Shown: positions 1 to 8,079, counted from the stretch's first letter. The stretch: 64,000 bases of DNA from CAWAHD01 sp963781785 (GCA_963781785.1 CAWAHD010000005.1:1116001-1180000); one strand, 5' to 3'. Notes: generated by a model not told the origin, from the letters alone. Made by a program: numbers and translations.

Positions 1-1
1 C

Positions 2-292
2 TTGTCGACCCTGCCGGCCCTGACCGGCTATATCAATATCCTGCCGATCGCGATCGACGACCAGGGACGGATCCTGGCCGAAGCCAGCCCGACCCCCGGA
101 TTTGGGTATACCGAGCAAACCTTTCTCCTGACCCCTGCCGGCGTTACCTCGGAGCCGCTCGCCGCCCCAGTGCCCGAGCCCGGCTCGGCTGCCGTGATGG
201 CCCTGGTCATGGCGGCCTTCGCCGTCCACCGCATCCACGACCGCCGCAGCCGCCGTCGCTTGCCCGCACGCCAGGACCAAGGTCTGTCGTAG
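2..292 (+). CDS. C-terminal part of a PEP-CTERM exported protein (5' end outside window)
   Basis: The frame is open to the left edge, so only about the last 96 residues are visible. They end in a PEP-CTERM sorting signal: VPEPGS, a hydrophobic stretch of about 18 residues (AAVMALVMAAFAV) and an Arg-rich tail (HDRRSRRR). In known systems this signal is recognised by an exosortase at the inner membrane after Sec export. The visible part before it (AIDDQGRILAEA) resembles the repeat units of HAF-type extracellular proteins, but too little is present to name the family. A second PEP-CTERM gene lies at 4991-5746; no exosortase is visible in the window. Confidence 0.8.
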   Translation: MSTLPALTGYINILPIAIDDQGRILAEASPTPGFGYTEQTFLLTPAGVTSEPLAAPVPEPGSAAVMALVMAAFAVHRIHDRRSRRRLPARQDQGLS

Positions 293-369
293 AACGGAAT
301 TCATTCGGTTTCCTGTCGATCCGGCCGCCCGCCGTCCATGAGCGGAATTCATTCCGTTTTCTGATCGAC
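292..369. repeat. Two direct copies of a ~30-bp palindrome-like element
   Basis: Copies at 292-321 and 340-369 share the core CGGAATTCATTC followed by GTTT, CTG and TCGA blocks. The core CGGAATTCATTCCG is nearly its own reverse complement. The copies sit directly after the PEP-CTERM stop codon and before an unknown gene, so they could be an operator, a processing site or a terminator-like element. Nothing more can be supported. Confidence 0.45.
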
Positions 370-489
370 GATCTCGGTGGATCAGCCGCGATCCTTCGGT
401 TAGAATCGGCTTGCGTACCGCCTTGGGATCGGGATTCCTCGACACTCGGGCGGGCGAGCGACCTGATCTTCAAATGGAGTGCATGGGCG

Positions 490-717
490 ATGGCGAAATT
501 ACGGCTGCTCAAGACGGGTCACGGCGATCTCACTCTCGCCGAGTGGGACAAGGATCGACCCGAGACGGTCGCTCAAGCGGAATCGGCATTTGCCGAAAAC
601 CTCACCGCAGGCCGCGTCGCGTTTCGTCTCGACGGACCGGGCCGCTCGACGCCGATCCGCCAGTTCGAGAAGTCGGCCCCCGAAATCCTGATCGTGCCGG
701 CCATCCAGGGAGGATGA
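490..717 (+). CDS. Small conserved-looking protein of unknown function
   Basis: A 75-residue soluble protein starting MAKLRLLKTGHGD, with no signal peptide, membrane segment or cysteine. I do not recognise its family. It is followed after 45 nt by a second unknown soluble gene in the same direction, so the two probably form an operon. The sequence is acidic in the middle (EWDKDRPE) and then gives alternating beta-like stretches (RVAFRLDG, PEILIVPAI). Other frames are open across the same stretch because of the high GC content. The codon pattern of this frame and the tight spacing to the next gene are the main support. Confidence 0.5.
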   Translation: MAKLRLLKTGHGDLTLAEWDKDRPETVAQAESAFAENLTAGRVAFRLDGPGRSTPIRQFEKSAPEILIVPAIQGG

Positions 718-762
718 ACCAAAGGATGAAGGATGAAGCATGAACGGCGGAAAAGTTGATCC

Positions 763-1626
763 ATGATCCGCACGGGATACCTGCGCTGGGAAATCGAGGT
801 GAGCGACGTCCGCAGCCGGGACGACGCCCAGGCGCGCGAGGTCGTTTTTCTCGCTCGGCCCAGCTTTCGGACCATCCGCGTCCATCGTGCCAGCCACGCC
901 GATGCAGCCGGGCGATTCGTCCGTGGCGAGGCCACGTATGACAGCGTGCTGCGCAGCCTGAGCCGCGACGGCGGCGAGACCGACGTGCGGGTCGCCGACG
1001 TGGGGCCGAGACCGTTCCGGTACTCCGAAAGCGACCGCTCGGGAATGCCTCGATTCTGGATGGAAAAGCTGCAACGCGAGGTCGACGCATTCGCGCACGA
1101 CGTCGTGCGCGCGGCCGCGTCATTCCCCCAGCTCGTCATTTCCAGCCCCGCGCTCCGGGCTGGTTACGCCCGCCTCGTCGCCTTCGAGATCGTGCGCGTG
1201 ATCGAGGGCAAGAGCCAGCCCCAACCCACCGAAGAAAACGAGCCCATGCGGCTGGACGCGTCGAATTACCAGGAGGGGGTTCCCGAGCTGGTCGCCGCCG
1301 AGCTGGTGCGAAATGTCGTCGAGCCCAAGGAGTTCCACGAATTCTGCCAGTTCGACTGCCTGACGGTGAAAAACGGCGGCAAGTATTACCGCATTCCGCG
1401 CCGGCCGCACTCGCTGATCGAAGTCTGGGACGCGCAGACTCGCCGGGCACTCACGTCCCTGTGCGTCGTCTTTCAGGACCCGGGGATGCCACCGTCGGAT
1501 GAGGTCGTCATGAAGTACCTCCTGGCCAAGCACCAGCCCGAGATCCTCTGGCAGGTCGGAGTGCGGTTCAGCCCGCCCAAGGGGCCATTTGAAGTCGTGC
1601 CCCCGCGGCGCTGGAGCCTCGACTGA
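763..1626 (+). CDS. Unknown soluble protein, 287 aa
   Basis: An uninterrupted frame of 287 codons starting ATG (MIRTGYLRWEIEV). There is no signal peptide or membrane segment, so it is probably cytoplasmic. The first ~90 residues look beta-rich. Residues ~95-150 are helical (MEKLQREVDAFAHDVVRAAA). The C-terminal half contains a conserved-looking stretch (KNGGKYYRIPRRPHSLIEVWD) and ends PFEVVPPRRWSLD. I do not recognise the family. It lies 45 nt downstream of the 75-residue gene at 490-717, suggesting co-transcription, and its stop is 3 nt from the convergent stop of the lipoprotein gene at 1630. Confidence 0.65.
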   Translation: MIRTGYLRWEIEVSDVRSRDDAQAREVVFLARPSFRTIRVHRASHADAAGRFVRGEATYDSVLRSLSRDGGETDVRVADVGPRPFRYSESDRSGMPRFWMEKLQREVDAFAHDVVRAAASFPQLVISSPALRAGYARLVAFEIVRVIEGKSQPQPTEENEPMRLDASNYQEGVPELVAAELVRNVVEPKEFHEFCQFDCLTVKNGGKYYRIPRRPHSLIEVWDAQTRRALTSLCVVFQDPGMPPSDEVVMKYLLAKHQPEILWQVGVRFSPPKGPFEVVPPRRWSLD

Positions 1627-1629
1627 AGA

Positions 1630-2893
1630 TCATGGCTTCTTCTTCGGGGTCGCCGCGCCGCCAGATGACGGCGGATCGGCCAGCAGGATCTCGACGACAT
1701 CGGCAACCAGCACCGGTGTATTCTTTTCATTATCGGTGACCAGGAGCCGGACCTTTCCCGACTGGTCGATGACGACCGAGGTGGGGAATCCCTTGAAGCC
1801 CGGGATCTGGGCGAGCAACTGGTCATTGCCCATCAGGCAACGATAAGGCATCCCCGCGTCGGCGGCGAATTTTTTGACCATCGCGACCGCCTGTTTCTCG
1901 TCGGCGGCGCCGCGTTCATAGGTGAGCCCGAGGATTTCCAGACCACGGCCATGGCGCAATCGATAGAGCCCGCACAGGAAGGGAATGGCTTCGCGACACG
2001 GACCGCACCAGGTGCCCCAGAAGTCCAGCACCACGACTTTTCCTTTGAAGTCGGCGAGCGAAACCGGCTTGCCGTCCAGGTCGGGAAGCGTGAACTTGAG
2101 CGAAAGATCGACCGGCTTGTCGAGTCGGCCCTCGACGCGCTGGCGCGCAGCGCAAGCCGTTTTGCGTCGGATTCCTTGAGCTTTGCCTTGTACTCCGGCA
2201 ACTGGCGCAGCGGGGCCAGCTTTTCGTCGATCTCGACCGGCGCGAACGCGTCGAATCCGGCGCCGGAGGCTTCCTTGAGAACGGCGAACGCCTGGTCGTT
2301 GTGGCCCTCCTGAACGAGTCGCTCGGCCTTCTCGAACATCACGCGGGCGAACATCTCGACCTCGTGTGGCTTGGCGGAATCATGGCGCGGAGCAGGGTCC
2401 GCACCATGGTCACTGCTTTTTCCAGGGGTGCCGCGCCCTCCTTGGGCGTCTTCGCCCGCCGTGCCTCCTCGAACGCGATGGCGGCCCGGCCCAGGAGGGC
2501 CTCGCGATTGAGCGGGTCGACCGCAAGGACCTGGTCCAGGAGCGTGGCCGCCTTGGCGTGGTCGCCCTTGCTGGCAATTCGCAGCGCGTTCTTGACCGAG
2601 CGCTCGATGTCGTTCGATCCGAAGGCGGTATTCAAGTCTTGCGCGTCACCGGTGCTCGAATCGGGCTTCGTACCCGGCTTGCCCGATGGGTCGGGTGCGT
2701 CCCTGGGCCTGACGTCAAGGATGTCCTTGGGAATCTGCGCGTAGGAATCTCCCGAGGCCACAGGATCAAGCGCTAGATCGCCCGCGGTCGGGCCAGCATC
2801 CGGCTGCCGGGAGCAGCCGGCTGATGCGAGCGCCGTACACCCGGCGACGAGGATTGTCAGACAGTACTGGACGCCCGATCGCCGTAAGGACAT
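1630..2893 (-). CDS. TPR-containing lipoprotein with C-terminal TlpA/redoxin domain (two frameshifts)
   Basis: Probably an envelope thiol-disulfide oxidoreductase. The ATG at 2891-2893 gives a lipoprotein signal (LTILVAGCTALASAGC, lipobox Cys about residue 25). A TPR-like helical region follows (ALRIASKGDHAKAATLLDQVL, then MFARVMFEKAERLVQEGH). The C-terminal third is a thioredoxin fold of the TlpA/ResA kind: SLADFKGK, FWGTWCGPCREAIPF with the CxxC redox pair, and the cis-Pro segment GFPTSVVID. The signal changes frame near 2375 and again near 2150, while the protein reads smoothly across both points (PHEVEMFARVMF; RVEGRLDKPVDLSLKFTLPD). Full length would be ~420 residues. The shifts may be sequencing errors or real decay; sequence error is favoured because codon quality stays good on both sides. 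Confidence 0.8.
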
Positions 2894-3471
2894 AATTCGC
2901 TCCAGTAGAGGATTTCGTCGAATCGCTCGTGCCGGGCCAACCCGCCGCCCTGACGGCAGCCCTCGTGCTGGGATCGTCGCCAGTGTGCGACAACCTGCGA
3001 TCATCTATATTGAGCATGTTGCCGGTCCGCTGACAACCCGACGCGCCCGGGAGGGACGTTTCCCGGTCGGCTCGTTCGCTGGATGACTTCCGACCTGCGA
3101 CAGACGAGCGGCACGGCGGCCGACGACCAGATGATCCGCGATCGCTCGTTGTTCTTTCATTCTTCCGCCGTAGGTCAGAAGGATCTGGGGACGGAACCGA
3201 CTGAATGCCTCGCAAGCCAGATCGAGAAACAAGCAAGCATCTCACTGGCTGGGCGCCCGCTCGGCCCGTCTGTGAGCTGTGGGTAGCAGCGCGACGCGCA
3301 CACTGTCGAGCTCGATATCGAAGACCTCGGCTCGCCCGCCGCGGATGAACGTGGATCAGAGACGAGGGAAGGGAGATCAGAGAATTGGGGAATCTTTAAC
3401 CACGGAAAGCACCGATCTTCACGGAAGAAGACCGCTGGAACACGAAGGACGCCCATCACGGAAGATGAGTC
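2894..3471. other. Intergenic region without a supported gene
   Basis: Upstream region of the TPR-redoxin lipoprotein, followed by low-coding-quality DNA. Open frames here are short, overlap each other on both strands and give no recognisable protein. The right part (3399-3426) carries one arm of a dispersed inverted repeat described separately. A promoter for the lipoprotein probably lies just above 2893, but no clear -35/-10 pair can be assigned. Confidence 0.5.
3399..3426 (+). repeat. Left arm of a 28-bp inverted repeat (ACGGA-rich)
   Basis: The sequence ACCACGGAAAGCACCGATCT continues to 3426. It matches the reverse complement of 4181-4208 at 26 of 28 positions. The pair encloses the hairpin-repeat cluster at 3472-3999. 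ACGGA-rich units like this are typical dispersed non-coding repeats. Whether the two arms delimit one mobile unit is inference. Confidence 0.6.
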
Positions 3472-3775
3472 TTTTTGTCGCCTTTCGCTCCGCGAAAGTA
3501 TGCGGTCACAATCGGTGATTGGCCTCCTGGATCGAAGGATCCGCCCAGCGTCGGGAACGCCCTTTGTCGCCTTTCGCTCCGCGAAAGTATGCGGTCACAA
3601 TCGGTGATTGGCCTCCTGGATCGAAGGATCCGCCCAGCGTCGGCGACGCCCTTTGTCGCCTTTCGCTCCGCGAAAGTGTGCGGTCACAATCGGTGATTGG
3701 CCTCCTGGATCGAAGGATCCGCCCAGCGTCGGGAACGCCCTTTGTCGCCTTTCGCTCCGCGAAAGTGTGCCCTCC
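3472..3775 (+). repeat. Tandem array: 89-bp unit, about 3.4 copies, each with a 7-bp-stem hairpin
   Basis: The hairpin core CTTTCGCTCCGCGAAAG (7-bp perfect stem, 3-nt loop) starts at 3482, 3571, 3660 and 3749, exactly 89 bp apart. The full unit also contains CGGTCACAATCGGTGATTGG, a BamHI-like GGATCGAAGGATCC palindrome and GCCCAGCGTCGG. Copies differ at only a few positions, so amplification is recent. Any frames that stay open through the array are a by-product of the repeat and are not called. The hairpins could act as terminator-like or RNA-processing elements. Confidence 0.85.
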
Positions 3776-3890
3776 CAACAATCTTTACGCGACTTAATTC
3801 TAACACATGATTGTATCAATGAATGATTCGTCTCTCCGCCGGAAGGATTTACCAAGCATCGGTGTAGTCTTTAGCAGAAAAAATGCACAA

Positions 3891-3999
3891 CTTTCGCGGA
3901 GCGAAAGGCGACTATATTTTGATCACCTCGTTGTTGCCCGTATTCATCTGCGTTCGTGGCGTCCGCTGGAACAAGGGCACAACTTTCGCGGAGCGAAAG
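3891..3999 (-). repeat. Two inverted copies of the 17-bp hairpin core
   Basis: CTTTCGCGGAGCGAAAG occurs at 3891-3907 and 3983-3999. It is the exact reverse complement of the core in the tandem array at 3472-3775. Each copy is flanked by shared bases (CACAA before, GCGACT after). The pair is 92 bp apart, close to the 89-bp period of the array, but the spacer sequence differs. The element therefore occurs in both orientations within 520 bp. Confidence 0.8.
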
Positions 4000-4180
4000 G
4001 CGACTTTGTTTTGACCACGGCGTTGTTACGTGTGTTTATCGGCGTTACTGGGGCCTATGCGGACAGAACTCTCCGCGCCCGCAGGTCCGGCATTAGGGCC
4101 CTCGCCGAACGTTGGTCCCTGACCTGTTCTGCGCGTCATGACTTTCGGCTGCTTTCCTGTCTCGCCGCGCCACTCGATTT

Positions 4181-4208
4181 TTCCGTGTAGATCGGTGCCT
4201 TCCGTGGT
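4181..4208 (-). repeat. Right arm of the 28-bp inverted repeat
   Basis: The reverse complement of this stretch matches 3399-3426 at 26 of 28 positions (ACCACGGAAGGCACCGATCT then ACACGGAA). Between 4000 and 4180 there is no supported gene. Confidence 0.6.
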
Positions 4209-4294
4209 CAAGACGTTTTGATGGTCTTTGATCTGTGTCCATATGTGGCTAACATTTCGGGGTTCGTCCCTGATCACGTCCAAGACTCCGTGGT

Positions 4295-4438
4295 TCAGCC
4301 CAGATGCTTGGTCGCCTCCTTGTCGCCGGGGCATTCGGCCAGCACCGCGCGCCATTGCCGCTCGGCTTCTTCGTGGTCGCCGCGTGCCCTCTCGAGGGCC
4401 GCGAGGTTGTCGCCGGGTGAGATGCCCGTAGATTCCCT
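4295..4438 (-). pseudogene. C-terminal remnant of a TPR protein (probably TPR-glycosyltransferase type)
   Basis: The minus frame ends with one clear TPR unit, DNLAALERARGDHEEAERQW then RAVLAECPGDKEATKHLG, and a stop at 4295. The spacing of Leu/Ala/Arg and the CPGDKEA turn fit the last repeat of TPR proteins that in planctomycetes are often fused to glycosyltransferases. Nothing upstream of about 4438 continues the domain. The frame there runs into the RAYT fragment at 4468-4578, so the gene is a truncated relic, plausibly cut by the insertion. Confidence 0.55.
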
Positions 4439-4467
4439 GGTCGATGCTAGCGATACACCATCACCCG

Positions 4468-4578
4468 CTAGAACGCCTCGAAGTCGGCATCCTTGCGAAA
4501 CAGATGCATCCGCCCGACCGATCGGTTCAAGACGTGATAAACCTGCCCACCAGCCGCGACTCGAGCAGTCCTTGGCAT
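4468..4578 (-). pseudogene. 5' fragment of a REP-associated tyrosine transposase (RAYT)
   Basis: The ATG at 4576-4578 starts MPRTARVAAGGQVYHVLNRS and continues VGRMHLFRKDADFEAF before a TAG stop. This is the standard N-terminus of single-domain Y1 (IS200-like, REP-associated) transposases, and only the first 36 residues remain. The DNA from about 4470 to 4642 is nearly identical to 8525-8707, where a longer copy lies. It keeps the ATG that the longer copy has lost. The catalytic HUH motif is absent. Confidence 0.8.
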
Positions 4579-4620
4579 GATAAGAATGAATGCCAGAACG
4601 GCCGATCGAACTCAATACTA

Positions 4621-4642
4621 ATCGCGTCCCAGTTTCCGTCCC
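4621..4642 (+). repeat. Short RAYT-associated repeat, copy 1
   Basis: ATCGCGTCCCAGTTTCCGTC plus CC. Related 19-22-bp copies lie at 6717-6738, 8686-8707 and 15573-15591, each next to a RAYT remnant. This copy lies about 43 bp upstream of the RAYT start, like the one at 8686, consistent with an element end or cognate REP half-site. Confidence 0.6.
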
Positions 4643-4990
4643 CTTTCGGGAAGGAGTGCGACGGATCTGGCGCCGGCGTCTGTCTCGGCGACGCCGAGGC
4701 AAACGGATGTCGTGGCTGGAATTCTCTCGCCTGGACAAGCGCTACCGTCTTCCCCAGGCCCATGTGGTCCACGGCTTAGCGAGCAGCGTAGCGAAGTCAT
4801 GAGATGAGGAACCGGATGCCTCCTCGACTGGCGCGTCCCGATCTGTGGGTGGCGCAGGCGGACGACCACCCAGGTCTACCCGGCCCGCGAAGTCCCGGAA
4901 GGAGAAGAGATCCCCCGCCAGGTCCGACGCGCGCGGTCGCGCGGGCGGGACCGGGCGGGGCCGAAACCGGACGAGACAGGATGGCTTCGC
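4643..4990. other. Intergenic region without a supported gene
   Basis: About 350 bp of GC-rich DNA between the RAYT fragment and the end of the PEP-CTERM gene. All frames here are short or shadow frames, and I see no recognisable motif. A GGCGCCGGCG / CGGCGACGCCG stretch near 4670-4695 can fold but is not followed by a T-run. Confidence 0.4.
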
Positions 4991-5746
4991 TCAGCCCGCC
5001 GCTGCCGCGCGGCGGCGCAGCCCCAGCACCACAAGGGGCAGGGACATGCCGGCCAACATCGTCACGAGGCTCGCCGGCTCGGGGACCGTCGATGGCAACA
5101 CGGAGATCTCCTGGGAGAACCCGTTCGAACCGGGGACCGCCCCGGAAGCGGCGGTCAGGCTCAGCGTTGTCTGGCTATCCAACAAGAAGGGAGTCACGTA
5201 GGTCCCGAGGGCGGCCGTTGTGGTCGCGACGCCAGTCGCCGTCAGCATGTTCGCCGGCGTGGTAATCATCTTGTCCGCGGCATCCGTGAACACCCCCGTG
5301 CTGGTCTAGGACCCGGTGGCCCCAGCGATGATCGCCACGGACGTGTCCTGAAGGTACGGGGCCGTCGCCGGCAAAGTGAAGCCCGCCTCGGTCAAGACGA
5401 CCGTGATGGGCGTGCCCTCGCCGCTGCCGCCATGGGTCACCACGAAGTCGCCGGAGGTCAGGATGTAGGCGCCCACCCCCGCCTGGCTCGTCCCGGGGTA
5501 GTTGCTGCTGCCGCCCAGGTTGCTGAACGTATAGGCCCCGTAGCCGGCCGCGTCAAGGTTGGAATTCAAGATGTCGGTATTGGCCGACACCGAATTGGCG
5601 CCACCAAGAATGGTGTAGACCGGCGCGACGGTGGTGTCCGTGCCGGCGAATACCGACAACATCAGCGACTCGGCGCGAGCCTCGCTCGCCATGATGCCGG
5701 TCATGACGAGGCCGAGACTGTAAAATAGTCCGCGAAGTTTCCTCAT
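4991..5746 (-). pseudogene. PEP-CTERM exported protein interrupted by an in-frame amber codon
   Basis: The ATG at 5744-5746 follows an AGAAGGGG ribosome-binding site and starts MRKLRGLFYSLGLVMTGIMA, a signal peptide ending near ARA. The exported part is Gly/Ser/Thr-rich and beta-like. The C-terminus is a textbook PEP-CTERM: VPEPASLVTMLAGMSL, a hydrophobic helix and RRRAAAA. A TAG codon at 5306-5308 splits the otherwise continuous frame (GATGS, stop, TSTGVFTDAADK). Both halves are in the same frame, so this is a substitution, not an indel. Unbroken it would encode ~250 residues, a normal size for small PEP-CTERM proteins. It may be a recent null allele or a base-call error. Confidence 0.75.
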
Positions 5747-6296
5747 GGTTGCCAACCCCTTCTTTCCCACGGGATTTCAAAGAATCTCAGGCCCGGACCG
5801 CTCGCGATCGGCCGCCTCGAGCGCCCGTTGCGACCCGAGGCCACCGACGGATCAGCGCAACTTGCGCACGCGAGCTTCCCATTAAAACGATCGGGCGAAC
5901 AAATGCAATCTCGTTGTTCGGCAAGTGCAGAATGCGTTCAAAAAAAACAACTTCCGTGCGGGTATAAACCGCAAATCAGCATCCAACATCTGTTTGCATG
6001 CGAGAGGGGCGGCGAAGAATCCGATGGATCTTCCCCTGATAGGCGAACCCGCCGATGCTGTTCGATTTACGGCGGTTTCCCGCTGAGACAAGCTTGACGC
6101 CGGTCCGACGGATCAACGGGGCGGGACCGGACGAGCATGGCTTGAACGGCGCCGAGAGGGGGTTTCTAATGGGCATCGGGGCGCTGAAAGGGCGCCTCGG
6201 CGTCGAGTTGATTCTCCGGCATCGCACGGATCTGTTGATTAGCAAGGGCGCGAGGACCGATGGCGGGGAAGGCCGGGGGTTCCGGGGACACCATAC
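5747..6296. other. Intergenic region without a supported gene
   Basis: The upstream region of the PEP-CTERM gene is followed by about 450 bp of DNA with no convincing coding frame on either strand. An A-rich stretch (TTCAAAAAAAACAACTTCC) lies near 5938-5955 and may be part of the promoter region. The sequence from about 6270 is related to 14395 onward and belongs to the RAYT-derived repeat described next. Confidence 0.4.
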
Positions 6297-6665
6297 TCAA
6301 TTCCCTGGCTGTCGTTTCGGGGGCTTCTGCTGTTTCCGAATGCCCCGGGGCCGTGGCTTCGGTCCCGGCTTCTGACGTCTGAGGATACTGCCGAGGTTGT
6401 GTTCGAGCGTTGCCAAAAACTCGTCGTCACCAAGAGGCCGGCCAGGACGCGCGTGGGCACGGAGGAAGTCGATGTCCTCTTCGCAAATCACCCTGGCGAG
6501 CAAGCCGCGCCACGGAGGCAAAAACTTCAGGAGAGGAGCGACGCGTACGAGCGCGCTCTCCCGTCGGCGCACGTGAGCACTACGCGCTGCTCCACCGATA
6601 GCCGCTCGGCGTATTGTCCAGCCCTGCGCCATGCGGTTGGCGACCATCTCGCTGACAGCACCTCA
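6297..6665 (-). pseudogene. 3' remnant of a second RAYT family (copy A)
   Basis: The minus frame ends ARVICEEDIDFLRAHARPGR, then PLGDDEFLATLEHNLGSILR, then an RRQKPGPKPRPR basic tail and a stop at 6297. This matches the C-terminal GRPLG...LE...LGR.LRP.KPGPK signature of REP-associated tyrosine transposases. The N-terminal half with the HUH motif is missing. The DNA is closely related to 14418-14765 (copy B). It differs from the RAYT at 8176-8643, so two transposase lineages left remains here. Confidence 0.7.
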
Positions 6666-6716
6666 AATGCCGGTTGGATGCCCTGTATCGATCGCGCCAC
6701 CGACATCGAACTCCTG

Positions 6717-6738
6717 ATCGCGTCCCGGTTTCCGTCCC
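6717..6738 (+). repeat. Short RAYT-associated repeat, copy 2
   Basis: ATCGCGTCCCGGTTTCCGTC plus CC, next to RAYT remnant copy A. The 70 bp before it (about 6640-6708) are repeated almost exactly at 15082-15149. Confidence 0.6.
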
Positions 6739-6930
6739 AAGGCGGTTACGATGCTGCCCCGGCCCCCCGACGCCCGACAAGTCAAGTGGGTGTCTGGAAT
6801 TGGCCCCCTTGGCTTCCTGCCGACGACCGTGCCGAAAAACTTTGCTTACCGATTGTCTCATTTGACCACAGGTGGGACAATCCATGGGGTGGTCATGGTG
6901 ATCGTCTCGATTCATGAGGAAAGTCCGGCG

Positions 6931-7140
6931 ATGAGAGAGGTCAAGGACGCCGTTCTGGAGCTCGCCAAGCAGCTTCCCGACGAGTGCACGTGGGACGAGG
7001 TCATGTACAGGATCTTCGTTCGCCAGAAGATCGACGCTGGTCTCGAGGATGCCGACGCGGGGCGAGTGACTCCACACGACGAGGTTTTTGAAGAATTCAC
7101 GAATGACACGCATCCTGTGGACCGACTCGGCACGAGCTGA
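6931..7140 (+). CDS. Antitoxin of a ParE/RelE-type toxin-antitoxin pair
   Basis: A 69-residue acidic protein starting MREVKDAVLELAKQLPDECT, with the pattern RQKIDAGLEDADAGRVTPHD shared by small antitoxins placed before ParE/RelE toxins. In that family it binds and neutralises the toxin and usually represses its own promoter. The start at 6931 is preceded by GAGGA; an upstream ATG at 6895 is possible. The end overlaps the toxin gene by 38 nt, which implies translational coupling. The module sits between RAYT remnants, typical of accessory DNA. Confidence 0.75.
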   Translation: MREVKDAVLELAKQLPDECTWDEVMYRIFVRQKIDAGLEDADAGRVTPHDEVFEEFTNDTHPVDRLGTS

Positions 7141-7393
7141 TCTACGGGCGATTCACGCATTCATCGCCAGGGACTCTCGCGTTTACGCTCGGCACACGAT
7201 CGACCGACTCAGGAAGGCCGTCAGTCGACTCAGCCGCTTCCCAGGGTCTGGGGCGACCGTGCAAGAACGGAGCCTCCCAGAACTTCGTGAGATTCTGGTG
7301 GGAGATTATCGCGTCATTTATCGACTTGGGAACCAGGTCGTCGAAATCATCGCGGTTGTTCACTCCGCGCGTCAGCTCAGGGACACCGACTGA
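7103..7393 (+). CDS. ParE/RelE-family toxin
   Basis: A 96-residue protein starting MTRILWTDSARADLRAIHAF. It shows the family pattern: the N-terminal W(T/S)..A..DL..I..Y/F helix pair, FPGSGATVQE in the centre, LREILVGDYRVIYRL forming the core beta strands, and IIAVVHSARQL near the end. ParE and RelE proteins share this fold but attack gyrase or ribosome-bound mRNA respectively; the sequence alone does not tell which. Arg and His residues in the C-terminal sheet are kept, so the toxin looks intact. It is translated from within the end of the antitoxin gene. Confidence 0.85.
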   Translation: MTRILWTDSARADLRAIHAFIARDSRVYARHTIDRLRKAVSRLSRFPGSGATVQERSLPELREILVGDYRVIYRLGNQVVEIIAVVHSARQLRDTD

Positions 7394-7473
7394 GACTCCC
7401 TCGTTTTCGGCTTGTCCGAGGGCGCGGTACGGCACGAACTGGCCAAGCGGACTACCCTCGAAGGGGCATTCAC

Positions 7474-8079
7474 GTGCCGTTCGTCGTGCAATGGAAGGGC
7501 AGGCTGGCGGCCGGTTCGGTGTATGTGCGGCCTGAGATTCAGCTCGACGTCGAGCCGACCGCGCCCGCCGCGGCCGGGATCGCGCTCAGACCGGAGTGGA
7601 AGCTCGACGGCGGCGACCTCGCGCAGCCGCTCACGGCTGGCTGCGAAGAATCGGCCCAGCAGCCGGCCACCCTTGAGCTGCGCAATCCGGCCGCCGAGTC
7701 TGATCTGTCCGATCCGACCGATCAGTCCGATCAGTCCGATGAGACGCGGCGGCCGGCGTCGCGGTTCAGCCTGGGATCGCCGATCCCAGCGGGGTACACG
7801 GCTGCGCGTTACGCGGAAGAAAAGGAAAAGGACGTTGGGCGGAGTCGATGGGCCAGTCACAAGCGCGCAACGACGGCCGTCGATCAGCGGCCGCGACGCG
7901 GCGTCGCGTCGACGGTCGGGGACGCGAATCGGCATCACTCCGTCTCGAGCGATCGCGCCGGGCACCCACCGAGGTTGGCTAGGTGGGAGGAGCCAGACAC
8001 CCAGCTTTCGGTCATGTGTGCGTACAGGCATTCAGAACAGCGCCTGTGGGCCATCCACCAATGCAACGTTTCGCGCTAA
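7474..8079 (+). CDS. Doubtful hypothetical protein
   Basis: A 201-codon frame starting MPFVVQWKGRLAAGS (GTG start). The first ~75 residues look protein-like (VRPEIQLDVEPTAPAAAGIA). Then comes a low-complexity run SDLSDPTDQSDQSDE encoded by a short tandem repeat, and the rest has no coding character. If real, the gene is probably shortened or degenerate after the repeat. No family is recognised. It lies just after the toxin gene and before a RAYT remnant, in decayed accessory DNA. Confidence 0.25.
   Translation: MPFVVQWKGRLAAGSVYVRPEIQLDVEPTAPAAAGIALRPEWKLDGGDLAQPLTAGCEESAQQPATLELRNPAAESDLSDPTDQSDQSDETRRPASRFSLGSPIPAGYTAARYAEEKEKDVGRSRWASHKRATTAVDQRPRRGVASTVGDANRHHSVSSDRAGHPPRLARWEEPDTQLSVMCAYRHSEQRLWAIHQCNVSR
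7702..7740 (+). repeat. Short tandem repeat of GATCNGTCC(G) units
   Basis: Consecutive TGATCTGTCC, GATCCGACC, GATCAGTCC, GATCAGTCCGAT units. On the other strand it reads as ATCGGACTG repeats. Such 9-10-bp GATC-containing arrays look like slippage products. Confidence 0.6.

Noticed and set aside
2894..3471. Small genes between the lipoprotein and the repeat array
   Set aside because: Frames of 60-160 codons on both strands lack ribosome-binding sites, domains and codon bias.
3472..3775. Regularly spaced repeats suggesting a CRISPR array
   Set aside because: The whole 89-bp unit is repeated, spacers included; the conserved part contains a short hairpin and there are no cas genes. It is a tandem repeat.
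3506..3855. Open frames on both strands across the tandem repeats
   Set aside because: They exist because 89 is not a multiple of three and the unit lacks stops in some frames. The predicted peptides repeat the DNA repeat and resemble no protein.
4295..4738. A 147-codon minus frame as one gene
   Set aside because: Only the last ~40 residues are TPR-like. The first part overlaps the RAYT 5' fragment in another frame, so it is a chance join.
5306..5308. TAG as pyrrolysine or read-through codon
   Set aside because: No pyrrolysine genes are seen, planctomycetes of this type are not known to use it, and the context is a Gly/Ser-rich structural region with no need for a special residue.
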